Shown here: positions 44,409 to 56,112 of the stretch, one piece after another
Position numbering within the stretch: position 1 is the stretch's first letter
Layout: every line of letters begins with the position of its first letter
Assembly: GCA_015345905.1 (NCBI GenBank)
Contig: JADDTR010000008.1
Location: 62,001 to 126,000 of the forward strand
Reading direction: 5' to 3'
DNA length: 64,000 nt
Source: Aotearoamyces nothofagi
Taxonomy: Eukaryota > Ascomycota > Leotiomycetes > Leotiales > Tympanidaceae
Notes under the pieces: generated by a model
The model's database searches: none
The model's input: only the letters and a program-made list of their open reading frames with translations
Told to the model about the DNA's origin: nothing
Program-made: the position numbers and the translations under genes

Positions 44409-46145
44409 TCAGCTAACTACGTCGCCTACAACGACTGTCTGCTCTAAAATCTCCGCCTCATAACGCCTCTCGTCCTTATTCCTAAACGTTCTCTTCCCTC
44501 TTGCGAACCAGTACCCGGACAAAATAGCCACAACAACCGCATAGACCACACAGACATAATTCATATTCCCAGCTGTCACAGGCATCGAGGGCGGGAAGCT
44601 AAACATGACCAGCGTAAACAGCGTCCAAAACAATAACACTATATTTGAGGCTAATCCTAATTTTCCCATCCAGAATGGACCGTGTTTGATATTATCCCTT
44701 CCTTTGATCAGAAGACATACGACTGGGATCGCGTACGAGATGTATAATAGCACAATACATGCTGTCACCATTGAGTTGAACGCCGTGTAAGACCCGAGAT
44801 ATAGACATCCGAGAACAGCGACAATTCCACAGGAGCTAATATGCGCGTTCATGGGGACGTCAAGTGTGGGATGTATTTTCGCCAACCACCGAGATCCTGG
44901 AAAACCGCGGTCACGTGCGAAAGACCAGCAGAGGCGAGATTGCCATGTATGCGATGCGATCAGACAGCCAATTCCGGTGACAATTATCATGGTTTCGAGG
45001 ACGACAGCTCCAGCTTTGCTTCGTAGGGCTTGGTAGAAAAGTTCCAGGATCGGGACGAGAGTTGGGGTATTGAGGACAGCGTCCAGATCATTCATGCTGA
45101 AAAACATAGCGATAGCATAGAACCAGCTTGTGATGAAGCCGATCCCGACTGTGCCCATGATGGCGATTGGAATCATTTTCTCGGGTTGATGAACTTCTTC
45201 GGCCATATGTGTGGCGCAGTCGAGGCAGGCGAAGGCCCAGTTGGTGTTTATGAGGCCAACGATAAAAGCGATACCGTTAGAACTCCAACCAGTGTTATTG
45301 ACAAAGTTGGCGAAGACGAAGGATGCCGTTTGATGGGATGGTGCTTTTGACGGGACCGCGATGAGGATCACGACGAAGGAAAGTAGACTGCACCAAAGAG
45401 TGAGGGTGGCAATTTTGGGGAGGAACCGTCCGTAACAGTTGAAGAGGAAGGAGAAGGTATTGACGATCTGATATGCGACAAATACCATCCATGAGGATAT
45501 TGTGCTGCTGATGTTAGGATCTTTTGTTATCGAGCTCGCCGGAAGCTGGGGGAGGATCGTAATGAAGCCAAACATAAACTTACAGATCAGGGTGATATAG
45601 TTGTATACAGCCCATGCACGCGCTGCCCAACCCCAACGCAACACTGGCGGATGTGAATATACTACCAGCCCAAGCAAACCATCCTGTGAGATAACTGGCA
45701 AAATTTGCGTATTTTCTTGGAGCCAGCTCATTTGCCCAGAAGTATTGTCCACCCGCGTTCGGTAGAGCGCTTGCCAGTTCGGAGAGAGATATGCCAACAC
45801 ATGTCGATATAAGGACTATGAGGATTATACCGTAGATGATCAAAACTGGCCCGCCAGAATTGATACCTGTCGCGAGGGCTGCAGAAATCCCAAACCAGGA
45901 ATTCGTGAGGGAGAAGCCGACACCGAGTACCGACCAGACCGAATAATTTCGTTTCATATCTTGCTGGTAACCCATTTCTACGAACGATGTCAGCAGGCGT
46001 ACGTCGCCCTCCGCGCAAGGAATCACTCACCGGCGAGCTTCATAGTGTCGGAATCTAAGGAATCGTCCACTAGGGCCGAGAGAGTAGGGCTCCCCTTGAC
46101 AATTGGGAGATCATGATCCACGGCTTTCTGCGGGACGTTCTCCAT
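44409..46145 (-). CDS. APC-family amino acid/choline permease (GABA/choline type)
   Basis: Twelve-helix amino acid-polyamine-choline transporter resembling fungal GABA permeases and choline carrier Hnm1. Exons 46031-46145, 45584-45977 and 44409-45507 give 535 residues; introns are 53 and 76 nt. The soluble N-tail of about 40 residues leads to LAEMGYQQDMKRNYSVWSVLG, a hallmark of the group, then FSLTNSWFGISAAL with the unwound helix 1 and GISLSELASALPNAGGQYFWA in helix 3 region. AHMAEEVHQPEK is the loop 6-7 signature. The second intron ends CATCAGCAG, so two acceptors three bases apart are possible (45508 or 45505 as last intron base); both keep frame and change one Ser. A TATAAAG on the minus strand near 46550 may be its core promoter. 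Confidence 0.87.
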
Positions 46146-48252
46146 TGCTGCGGATATCAATGATGGGCTGGTCAGTGCGAAAAGACTCGCGGATGTCCAA
46201 AGACCAGAGGCTGCCCAAGATTAGATAAGGGTCTCCTAGTCAAGCCAAGTAAGTCCAGTCCGGGCTGTTCAAGTGCCAGGTCAATACTGCGCAAGAGGGC
46301 CACACATTAGGTCGATCACAGATCAGCCGGATGCGCGCGCGATCGATGGGAGAGCTGAACAGGAGCAGGACAGCAGGAAGAGGAGAGACGAGAAGATTGG
46401 AAATCCCTCAACAAGACTACCTACCGAGGCTTGGTACCTTGGGAGAACACCAGCTTCCTAAAAGCGGTTGTTGAGCAGCGACAATAGAAATAGGAAAGGA
46501 TGGATTTTCACGGGTTGAAGAATGGCTATAGCGGAGACTCTAGACTTTATACTGTCTAGTGAGATCTTGGCCTACCGGTCTCTTGCATGGCACGAGAGCG
46601 GCCGTCTCGACGGTCAACGGATGGAGATTGTATATAGCAATGCTAGACAGACAGAGGTGACGGCCGCGTCGGAGCGCAGGTCTCGATACATGTGGACAGT
46701 GGTTGACAGAGCTGCTCAACCGCGTCTTGGCCGGTTTGTTGGCCGTCTAACGGATGAAAAAGGCCGTGGACTTCCGCACGAAGAACGAGATACAGTACAG
46801 CTCAGCCGACGCCGAAACGGGCCATATATGCATGTATTATGCCAACCAGGAGGCATCCTATATAACCTCTGCGAGCACAATGATGCGATAGAGAGCCGGC
46901 TGGACAACGGCCGCGTGAGAAACAGACGTCGGCCAAGGCCAAAAGTTGTCGAAATCCTTCCTCGCAACGTCGCTTCGCTTACCCAGCCAATAGGCGCCAC
47001 AGCGCGCAGAAAACACGGGCGTCGTAGAGCTCGGCACTCCAGATATCTCTGACAACACGAATGTCCGGTCAGTCCCACAGTGACGACAGCACAATCAATC
47101 AGCAGGGAGATTCAGAGGCTGGCTGCCAGAAATGCCGGTCCTGTTGCCGCAGAGCTCTTTTCGAAGACTGGTCTACGCAGGCTTCTGGGCGAGTAGCCAG
47201 ACAAGGGCATTCATTATTCGTTCTTCGCAGCGACTTGGCTACAGCGATACCATACAGTATCTCGGACGCCGCCAAGTTCAGTCGCGCATCCAAGACCGTA
47301 GGTTCTCTTTAAACCGTGTCGTCAGCCAACCTCCGCAGTTCCGGAACCCCACTGTGGCGCGCCTACGAAGTACCGCGTACTATTCCATCCCGCTATTCCT
47401 TTTATCCTTTTATCCTTTTTTCTTCTTACCTGTTACAGAGACACATTTGTCTCCTGCAGAGAAAACTCCCAAGCCACGTATGAACCCGGTCATGTATAGC
47501 CCGATAGCCATGCCTGGAGATACAACTACGCTAAATGAGCCAGTATGCCATGCAAGACACCCTTCTCTATACCTTTATTCTCATCGGTCAACCCTTGATA
47601 TCACAGAACTCCTCTCCTTCAAACAAGGTTGCGAAGAAATGTCCAGAATGCTGAATAAGATTGCTCCAAATGTGCAGAATGCTCTATAAACAGAGACCTA
47701 CAATATATCTATACTAGCCCCATACTCTCCAAAAAAGCCATACTAGAAATCCTCGTTAAGAGCCAAAAACAATAGAGGTTTTATCTACCGCAGCTTACAT
47801 AAACAAACCTGATCACATTCAGAGGCGATATAGTTCTAGACTCGGGTCCAGAGTACCATCTCGAGGGATAGGCAAACAATGCCAACACAGCAGACATCAG
47901 GCGCACCAATGCAAGAGAACTATCTTCACCAGGCAAGAAAAAACTCTACGGTTTCAATATCTCTACACACAGCAGGCAAGAAAAAACTCAACGGTTTCAA
48001 TATCTCCACACAGCAGAGGACGCAGACGCAGAGAGAGAAGCGCATATGGGGGATTCCCGAAAGATCCGCCCCTGGGCAAGAAAAACTCAATGATGTTCCG
48101 GCACGATCGATCGCACCAAGCCGGACGGGGTGCGGGATGATATAGCTAGCAGCCGCGCTCGTCCCGCATAGGCCATCCTTCCATCCACCTACCCCTCTCC
48201 AACCCCCCCCCCCCCCCTCTCCCACCCCCGCTGCCGGCACGTCTCGCCCAAC
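46146..48252. other. Non-coding region with short direct repeat
   Basis: No confident gene. Open frames at 46522-47052 and 47132-47689 have no known similarity and no codon evidence. It holds the direct repeat at 47932-48014 and a 15-C run at 48203-48217. Confidence 0.45.
47932..48014. repeat. Two tandem copies of a 41-43-bp unit
   Basis: 47932-47974 and 47975-48014 both run GGCAAGAAAAAACTC.. ACGGTTTCAATATCTC.. CACAGCA with few differences; a truncated third GGGCAAGAAAAACTCAA lies near 48075. Confidence 0.75.
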
Positions 48253-48396
48253 CTACGGACCGTCCGGTAGGCGATGGCAGAGCGGCAGCGACGGCGTGCG
48301 CGGGTGCCGCATCACGACGCAAGGGCAGCAGCACGTCTCGCCGTCGGAGGGATCGGTGCAGATGCAGCCCGCGACGCAGTTATGCGAAGCCGCCAT
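48253..48396 (-). CDS. Possible 47-residue cysteine-rich protein
   Basis: A short frame with eight cysteines: spacing C-x3-C-x-C-x8-C-C-C-x-C-x13-C, with the core NCVAGCICTD and ETCCCPC. No signal peptide, so a cytosolic metal-binding peptide is more plausible than a secreted effector. On the minus strand a TATATAAATATAA element lies at 48552-48564, about 155 bp before the ATG, a normal distance for a small gene. It does not match fungal metallothionein patterns that I know. GC-rich sequence can produce such frames by chance, so this is tentative; the alternative is no gene. Confidence 0.35.
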   Translation of the reverse strand: MAASHNCVAGCICTDPSDGETCCCPCVVMRHPRTPSLPLCHRLPDGP

Positions 48397-48866
48397 GGCG
48401 AAGGGGGACGCTGCTCGCTGCGGTCTGATGAGCTGGTTGGTGAAGCGGCGCGCGTCTGAACTGCGGTCTTGGTGATGGGTATGGTTGTGGTCGTGGTGTG
48501 TGTGTATATAGGGGGGTCAGGAATTCAGGAGGTGTGAGAGGGTTGCTGGGTTATATTTATATACCTCGGACCTTATTGAAGAAGCTGGGTCTGGTGAATC
48601 CCTAGGGACCGCATCGTTTTGCATTGCTCGAACACGATTCATTTACCGAAGTGAATATCTAGGAGATCCGGCAAGTTATTGCCTGGAGCCTTCTAGCTCA
48701 GCTCAACAAGACATGCAGGAGTGCCCCATATCTGCCTCCAGCCACCGCCTTCAGCCCAGATTATAATTATACTGGAACAGGTATACATATAATACAAGAG
48801 AAGAAGTAACAAGGTCGCATCACAACACATCCTAGCCATGGCATGCCTGCCAGCACCACCACAGCA
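48397..48866. other. Spacer with TATA element
   Basis: Upstream of the small Cys-rich frame and downstream of the DUF2235 gene. Apart from the TATA element nothing is recognised. Confidence 0.4.
48552..48564 (-). promoter_or_regulatory. TATA element on the minus strand
   Basis: TATATAAATATAA, placed suitably for the small cysteine-rich frame at 48253-48396. Confidence 0.35.
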
Positions 48867-50614
48867 TCACTCAAACGCAGACGGAAAATAAGAATCAAAG
48901 CGCGCCTCCATCTCCTTGTACTGGTCCAGCAGCCTCCTCTCCCACAGCCCCAGCGTATCCTCGACCATCGTAGCCGGGAAGCCCTCCGCCGGCTTCCTCG
49001 ACCTCCACACAAACCGCGGCCGCTCTCCGTCGCCGGCGCCGTCGTTCTCGAAGATCTCAGCACTGCTTTCCGCCACACGGTCGAGCCTCCATCCGGACCG
49101 CAGGGGCTTCCATGTCCAGTGCGACTGTAGGGGCGTCAGGGCTTCGCCGCGATAGCTGCCTTTGTCGTTGATGCCGTGGCCGGGGAGGGCGAGACGCAGG
49201 CGTACCGACGAGTGGATGCGCTCGCGCGTGTCTTCCAGTGGCTGTGTTGTCTCGCGGCCTTGGATGTCTGCTTTGCAGTATTGGCCCGGGGTGCGGACGT
49301 AATGTGTTCCGGCGATCTTGTAGAGGGGGTTGTTGTGCGAGGTATCAATACTGCCTACCCAATAGTCAGTACGGAGATTGAGGCCTCGGACTTGCGCAAT
49401 CATGTTCATGTTAGACAGACCAGTTGACCATTGCTTGGCATGAGCCTCTTTCGCTGCCGTCGACCTAAATTGCTTCACGATGTATTCGTCGTCGAACTGC
49501 AGTAGGCCCTCCATCTGACTCATCATCCATGCCAATGTAATATCAGACAGCTCGGCATCCGTCATTCCTCCGCCGACATTCGAATGAACGCCGGGAAACC
49601 ACACCTGCTTCAACTTCTGCCAATCTGTTAGCCCTGTCGCACAGCTCTTCTGCGGTGAACGTGCCGTATTGCTAGCTGGCATCTCCCAGACTGCGGGCGC
49701 GAACGAATACCGCATTTCGTCCAGTGCGAGGGCTTGGAAGGCGAATTCAACGTTCGAGCCAAGGCTCGTGTCGTAGAACTGCAAGTCCTGCCGGATCACT
49801 GTGAGGCCTATCTTCTCCTTGATCTCATCCACCAGCCATATCCCAGGGATTCCCAAAGAGCCTGGCATGAATAAAGTCAGGGAGTCTTAGCACAATGATT
49901 CGCGGTCGAGACTTACCGACGGTATCCCAGACGCCTATGGCCTTGATAGGCGGAATACTCTTCGAAGTCAACGGGTCGGGAGTACTATGCTTCGACTTGT
50001 CGATGTCAACGTGGCTCAGGAGGTACTCGATATACTTATCCTTTTCCATCCCCTCCTTACCCCAAGGCCGGTTAAGCATTACCGGATCAGGCACGGGGTT
50101 CTTGTAGTTCCCGTCTCTCATATTCTCATAGTCCTTGAAGATGAAGGGGAAGTGCGACATGCCGCTCCTCGTCAGCAAGCCCACGGCACCGATGAACCCA
50201 GCGATACTTCGAGCCGTGAATGCGCCTCTCGAGAAACCCAGCAGGAAGATTTCGTCGCCTTCGGTCCAGTTGTCCGCGAGGAAGGCATACGCTTCTCGGA
50301 TATGCTCGTCCAGCCCTGCGCCCGTAGCACCACCGCCAATCACATCCAGGAAGTCGCTTCCGGTGCCAACTCCGGCTTGGTAATACGTGATCTGGGGGAT
50401 GTTCTCCTTGCTCTCTTTACGCAGGGAGCGCGTGAAGCGGGTGACGTTTGAGGGCGTCTCCAACGTGTGCTTCTGGTCATCATAGCCATTGTCAGAGTTC
50501 ATCCATGTGCCTAGGTCGATATGTTAGTCTAACCAGCTGAGAAATATCAAGTCTCGAGGCTGTCCGACCATCACAGCAGACAATGAGTCGCTTTTTCTGG
50601 CGGACGTTGGACAT
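48867..50614 (-). CDS. DUF2235 alpha/beta hydrolase (Tle1-like domain)
   Basis: Protein of the DUF2235 family, an alpha/beta hydrolase domain shared with bacterial Tle1 phospholipases; fungal members are common but their reaction is not established. Three exons, 50569-50614, 49917-50510 and 48867-49861, give 544 residues; introns are 58 and 55 nt. The first exon holds only MSNVRQKKRLIVCCD, and the join gives the family start CCDGTWMNSD. Ser109 in LLGFSRGAFTAR is the nucleophile; IGVWDTVGSLGIP spans intron 2 and carries the Asp region; WFPGVHSNVGGG holds the likely catalytic His. The C-terminal 150 residues are less conserved and Trp-rich (HWTWKPLRSGW). No secretion signal. Family assignment is firm, function is not. 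Confidence 0.87.
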
Positions 50615-53600
50615 TCTTCGTCGCTTCGATGGAGGTTGGTAAGGCTTTCGTGATGCTTAGAAGAGTCTTGTAATTAGATAATATTGCTCTCGCCCGTTTA
50701 AGCTTTTTAAAGTTCTTCGTTACAACGTTTGGCAGGTGCACACTGTCCCTGGTGGCACTCTCCAGTATATATCCAATAACCGTGTGAGAAAGGCTATGTT
50801 TTCGGTTCTGAAATAATCCATTCCTGGGAGGGGATGGGCCCAACTATTATACATTGAAGAAATAAGCTGATCGAGATTCCGTTATTGAGGGGTAGCAAAG
50901 GCGTCTGTCAGGTGCCCTTATTGGAATAGTTGTCTGCGCCCAGTAATCAGCTGCGGCTTGCTGACAAGCCACGCTTACGCCACCATGAAGCTGAAATAAC
51001 TTTAAAATCGAGACGACCGGATTGGAGGTATGCATCTCGTGGGTTTTTGTGCTGTGGTAATGCTTATTGAAGGGTTTTATGGGCCATTGGCGGGGAGGGG
51101 TTATAGGTCAGCGATGAAAATAGAAAGATGTCTCAGCGTAGGTGGCCTTGCTAGAGTGAGATGGTTTCGCGACCTGGGAGACTGTACAGCATCGACTGAG
51201 TTGGAAGAGTAGCCAAGGCTGTAGGTGGCTGCAGGTGGCAGATGGGAGAGCGGTGAGATATCAAATATCAGGTCGTCCTTGTCTCCTAGAACAGGGCGAT
51301 GCACAGGGCGACGCACGGCTCCCGGAAAGCAGAGCTGGAATAGCATTAGAACAAAGTCGCAGCAACAATAATATGCGCCGGTAAGCCTGCAGGATTTTAT
51401 TATATTTTGCAGCGCAGCAAGCATTCCCGGGCTGGGGATCTAGAGGGCGTGTGAGACGGTGCTTTGAGTTGAAGAAAAGCGAAGGCGCGACGTTGCTGTG
51501 AGGCATTGATACGGCCGGTCACGAGTCAAGGCCAGCGAGGCGTGATATGCTTAAATTCGAGCTCGTTCCTATAAGGAGATCTCGTATGGTAGATGACAGT
51601 CCCTAATCCTGTATCACAAACGACCAAGAAAAAACTCCACCGCGCATCCGTTCGAGAGAAATCGCAGCTGTCGTATCACGACGGAAATCTTGACAGGGTT
51701 GGCCCAAATTGAATCTCCGGTGCTGTTGGGTTATGCTTGGTTGGGCCCGGTATCACCAGTGGTCTGGGACGATCGTCGGGCTTGATACGTGAAGATAGGT
51801 TAGGCTAATTGCCTTCTTCTTTACAGCTTGCTGGAATAAAAATGCAGATCATGGATTTATCTAATTTCTCGGGAGAGCTGGGTATGTCTATTTGTTGGTC
51901 CAGGGGCCAAAATAGGCTTCGAGCGCTGGCGCTCTGGTGTGATGCCCATATCTGATTCCGCATTCACAGTTGCGTCATTGAAGTTACGGATCAGCTGGCC
52001 ATCTCGCTCTAAGCCGATCGAGCAACTGATCCATCTCGATTCTCACACGGCTGGTTAACCCTCGCTCTGCAGCAAAGCAAAGCATATCAAGACTCTACAG
52101 AGTCCAGCAACCCCAGCCTCCTCTACAACCGACAGAGCCCGTATCCCACGCAGCATCTACGGTCAAACACGCATTCGCCACGTGACTGGCGGGTAGCGAG
52201 CGCAGCGGGGGCATAAGGCCCCCCTTCACAATTCCAATGCAGGTTTGCATAGATGGAATGGACAGAGTAAACAGCGCAGTCTGTTCCGCAGCACGTGCAC
52301 GCGGGACCTGCTTCAGGCCCGTCACGGCTTTCTGCAGCCCTCGGTCGCTACTCTACAGCGCCAGCCGAGCAGCGCGGTGGTGAGATGTGCTGGGGCTTCG
52401 CAAGGCGTGCTGGAAATGTCGAGATGCGCCGTCCGAGGGAGCGAGGGAACGAGGTCACGACTTGCGCGACATGCAGTGCCGTGGTCGAAGGTCGAAGCTG
52501 CCCTCCGCATCCAAACCACGGCACCCCCGGCACGGCGGGATGGAATGATTTGGCGGGCGGGTCAGCTGATGCTGCTCGGCTCGGCGGGGACGTCGCGGGG
52601 CTGGCTGGTTGTCCGCGGATCCGGGCGCCGCCAGCGACGGGGCAGACGCCGATGCGCGCCAATCAGGAGCGCCCTGGGTCGTGCCTGTTCTAATTCTGGC
52701 GAGGGCGGAGGACTGCGACGGCGGCTAGAGAGGCAGGAATGCAGGAATGCAGACTTTGATGGGCATGAGAGTGGCAGTGGGAATGGCAGTGGCAGTGGCA
52801 GTGGCAGTGGCCCTCGAGGGCTCTGGGGGACTGCCCTCGTCGCTACATACTGTATATACAGCATGCGTGCAGCTCGCAAGGAGCCGTACACCACGAAGCT
52901 ACAGGACAGCCTGGCGGCTTCAGAAGAGGAGAGAGAAGAGATGGCCCAGCAGAACCCTACTGCAGTCGGCGCATGGCTCGCGAGGTGCAATGCAGGCAGG
53001 CCCGGCCGCATCGCATCGCATCGCATCGCATCTCATAATAGCATCATGGCAGCAGAAGGGCAGCAAGATATATCTCCCCGAGCACAGCCAGACAGACACA
53101 GCCAGACACAGCCAGAGACGCCCAGGCCGCGCGGGTCTACTGCGGCCGTGCGGTCGTGCTCCGCAGCCGGCCTTTACCCGCCGCCAGCAGGGTCGCGTGA
53201 GGGATCACAGGCGCTCTGGCCGATCGTGACTCGCCTCCAGCGGCCCCAAAGCCTCCAAAACCCCACAAAACCTCACCAGCCGCGGAAAAGTGGGCAGCAC
53301 AGCGTCGCCGTCCGCGATATCGCCATCCGTGCCAATAGAGCGGCCGCAATGCGCTGCCAAGACGGGGCATCTGAGGGCAGCTCCCTCGACATCTCATGCT
53401 GCATCGCCGCCCAGGCGTGCCTAGTACCGCGGCTGCTCTATAAAACACCTCCGTCCCATCTCCCTCTCCCTCTCCCCCTCCACCCATCCATCTTCTACAG
53501 TCGCCCACGCTGCAGCCCATTGCCGTGACGTGTGATCTCCTATACGCACTACCCAGGCAACCAGACGACGAGGGCCAGGGACACAGCATCACCGTCCAGC

Positions 53601-53638
53601 CGTCCTTCCCGTCTACCACTTGGAAAAAGGCTGCGAAG
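50615..53638. other. Long divergent intergenic region
   Basis: 3 kb between the DUF2235 and GH51 genes. The part to about 52000 is mixed composition without genes. From 52150 on it is GC-rich with simple repeats: GGCAGTGGCAGTGGCAGTGG near 52785-52810 and GCATC units near 53007-53035. A 427-codon open frame here (52245-53528) is low-complexity and is not called. TATAAAA at 53439-53445 is a likely core promoter for the GH51 gene. Confidence 0.55.
53439..53445 (+). promoter_or_regulatory. TATA box of GH51 gene
   Basis: TATAAAA about 195 bp before the start codon at 53639, followed by a CT-rich stretch (53456-53490), a common core-promoter arrangement in filamentous fungi. Confidence 0.5.
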
Positions 53639-55416
53639 ATGACTACCTTCACTGCTCTCTCTAAAGCCGAGGAGGCTTCTGCTTCAATCACCTTCGACCC
53701 GCGCAACACAGTCGCAGACATCAATCCTCTGATCTATGGCGGGTTCACCGAGTACGTACCTGACACCGCCTCCACAGCCGCTCAATTGCCCTCGTCGGCG
53801 TCCTAACAGCTTCCAGACACATGGGCCGCTGCATCTACGGCGGTCTCTACGACCCGACCAACACCCACGGCCTCATCGACTCCAACGGCTTCCGAACCGA
53901 CGTGCTCGACAGCATCAAGGAGCTCCGCGTGCCCGTCGTACGATACCCCGGCGGCAACTTCGTCGCCACGTACCGCTGGCAGGACGGCATCGGGCCCAGA
54001 TCCAAACGGCCAAAGCGCCCGGAACTGGCATGGCTAGGAGTGGAGTCGAACCAGTTCGGCACGGACGAGTTCATGGAGTGGTGCAAGGCCGCTGACACGG
54101 AGCCGTATCTGTGCACGAACATGGGCACCGGGACCTTGGAGGATGCATTGGCGTGGTTGGAGTATTGTAATGGCGACAAGGATACGTACTGGGCAAATCT
54201 GAGAAGGGAGAACGGACATGAGGAACCGTATAATGTTAAATATTGGGCATTGGGTAATGAGATGTGGGGACCTTGGTATGTTTTGCCCTGACCTGCTTGC
54301 TCTTGGTTTTGCTTTGCTGGGTTGGAAGGTGCTGATCTGTAACAGGCAAATCGAGCAGCATACGAAGGAGGATTATTCTAAAAAGGCTATTCAGTGGGCA
54401 AAGGGTATATCTCCTCTATTCCATGATTATGCGCGGAAATCTTACGGTGTAATATAGCTTTCAAACTCCTCGATCCGACCGTCGTACTTATATTCTGTGG
54501 TCACGATGGCTGTTCTGACTGGGACCGACACGTGCTCCAGGAGTGCATTCGCTATACCGACATGCACTCCATCCATCTCTACACCAACGGCCCATCGTAA
54601 GTCTCCCTCTCCCTGCTCCCGCAAGCCACCTAACCAGCCCCTCCCAGGCACTACGCCAACATCTCGGGCCCCTACGCCGCCGAGCGCAGCATCCAGATCG
54701 CCTCGGCCCTGATCGACCTCGCGCGCTGCGAGATCGACGTGTCCCCCTACCCGGACATCTCCCGAATCTCCACCAAGCCGCTCTCGAAAGTGCGTCCCAC
54801 CATCTGTTTCGACGAGTGGAACGTCTGGGACTCGCAGCGCGCGCCGGGTGACAAGGGCGCCGAGGAGACCTACACGCTCTCGGACGCTCTCGCCGTCGCT
54901 ATCTGGCTGAACGTCTTTATCCGCAACTGCAAAGATATCGGCATGGCCACGGTTGCGCAGAGCGTCAATGTCATCTCGCCACTCATGACCACCGAGACAG
55001 GCATCTGCAAGCAGACCACCTACTGGCCCCTGCTGCTCTTCTCGAAATACATGAGGGGCAAGTCCGTAGCCGTGCACGTCCGATCCGGCACCTACGAAGG
55101 CGAGACGAGCCCCGAGTGGGTCCAGTCCACATGCACCGTGCCCAAGCTAGACGCCAGCGCCACGGTCGAGGACGGCTGGATCAACGTGGCCGTCGTCAAC
55201 GTCGACGAGGAGAAGGACCTCGAGGCGGAATTCGGCACCGTCGCCAAGGGCAGCGACGTCTTCGTGTACAAGGTCGGCGGGCACGCATCGACCCTCACGG
55301 ACATCAACGTCGGCACCAAGCAGCCCATCGGCATCCGCGAGTCCAGGTGGAACGGCAAGGGCGGCAAGTTTGTGTTTGAGAAGCACAGCTTCACGCTGCT
55401 GCGCTGGAAGCTGTAG
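53639..55416 (+). CDS. abfC: GH51 alpha-L-arabinofuranosidase, intracellular type
   Basis: Retaining glycosidase that removes terminal alpha-L-arabinofuranose from arabinan and arabinoxylan fragments. Five exons, 53639-53751, 53817-54275, 54346-54404, 54458-54596 and 54648-55416, give 512 residues; introns are 65, 70, 53 and 51 nt. The third exon is only 59 nt. Motifs: LIYGGFTEHMGRCIYGG at about 30-47, VRYPGGNFV, acid/base Glu186 in ALGNEMWG and nucleophile Glu313 in CFDEWNVW; the C-terminal beta-sandwich ends LRWKL. There is no signal peptide and no N-terminal carbohydrate-binding part, unlike secreted fungal GH51 enzymes; length and layout fit the bacterial-like AbfC type. It probably trims imported oligosaccharides. 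An earlier in-frame start is not supported. Confidence 0.9.
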
Positions 55417-56112
55417 GATAGATTACACGTCGTAGCTGGAAGCCAAGCTAAGCTAGCTCCAATTCTAATATCGTAAAAAAAAAATGTAACGACGCCGTCG
55501 GATGTGCGCTGTGAGACCTGTGATGGCATCATTCATTAGTCGAATCGGCTGAAGAGGCCCCCCCCCGCATGGCTCCTGTCGAGCGTGCGAGTGGGCGTGG
55601 CGTCGTGCGAAGTCGAATAGGCGTAGATTTTGGCTTGGTGTTTGGCTCGGTGCTATGTATAGCACGGTATGATATAGAATACAGTCATGTATAGCACACA
55701 GCCCCTACCCCACAAAGCGACCCCAGCTCCCAGCCAGCTCCCAGCCCAAAGAACAAAATTCCTTGAGAAGGCTCTGCTCGATCGCGTCTCGTCTCGTCTC
55801 GGGACGCACGTGCACTGCTCGGCTGCCGAGATGTGTTCTCTGATGTATGTATGTATTTATATATTTATATATGTCTGTGTATATGTATATGTATAGATAG
55901 ACAGGATCTAACAAGACGCCTCTTTCATTCTCTGCCGGTTTTTTCGTCTGTTCTTCTCCTACCGAAAGAAAAGAGAAAGGAAAGAAAGAAAAAAAGGGCA
56001 GGAGAGAGAGAGAGAGAACGCGCCGTGTGAAAATGCACCCCCCGGCTTCTGAAATGCGCATGCGCCGGGAAAGAGAGAAAGAAAACAAAGACGCCCGCCA
56101 CCCAAGGCGCAC
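55417..56112. other. Intergenic between convergent genes
   Basis: Contains a TATG/TATA microsatellite at about 55845-55905 and a purine tract (GAAA, then GAGA) at about 55970-56018. No gene. Confidence 0.55.

Noticed and set aside
46522-47689. Two plus-strand frames of 176 and 185 codons
   Set aside because: No recognisable domain, low-complexity segments, and overlapping frames on the opposite strand.
52245-53528. Open frame of 427 codons on the plus strand
   Set aside because: GC-rich low-complexity sequence with open frames on both strands, GSGSGSG-type runs and no family motif; it also overlaps the GH51 promoter.
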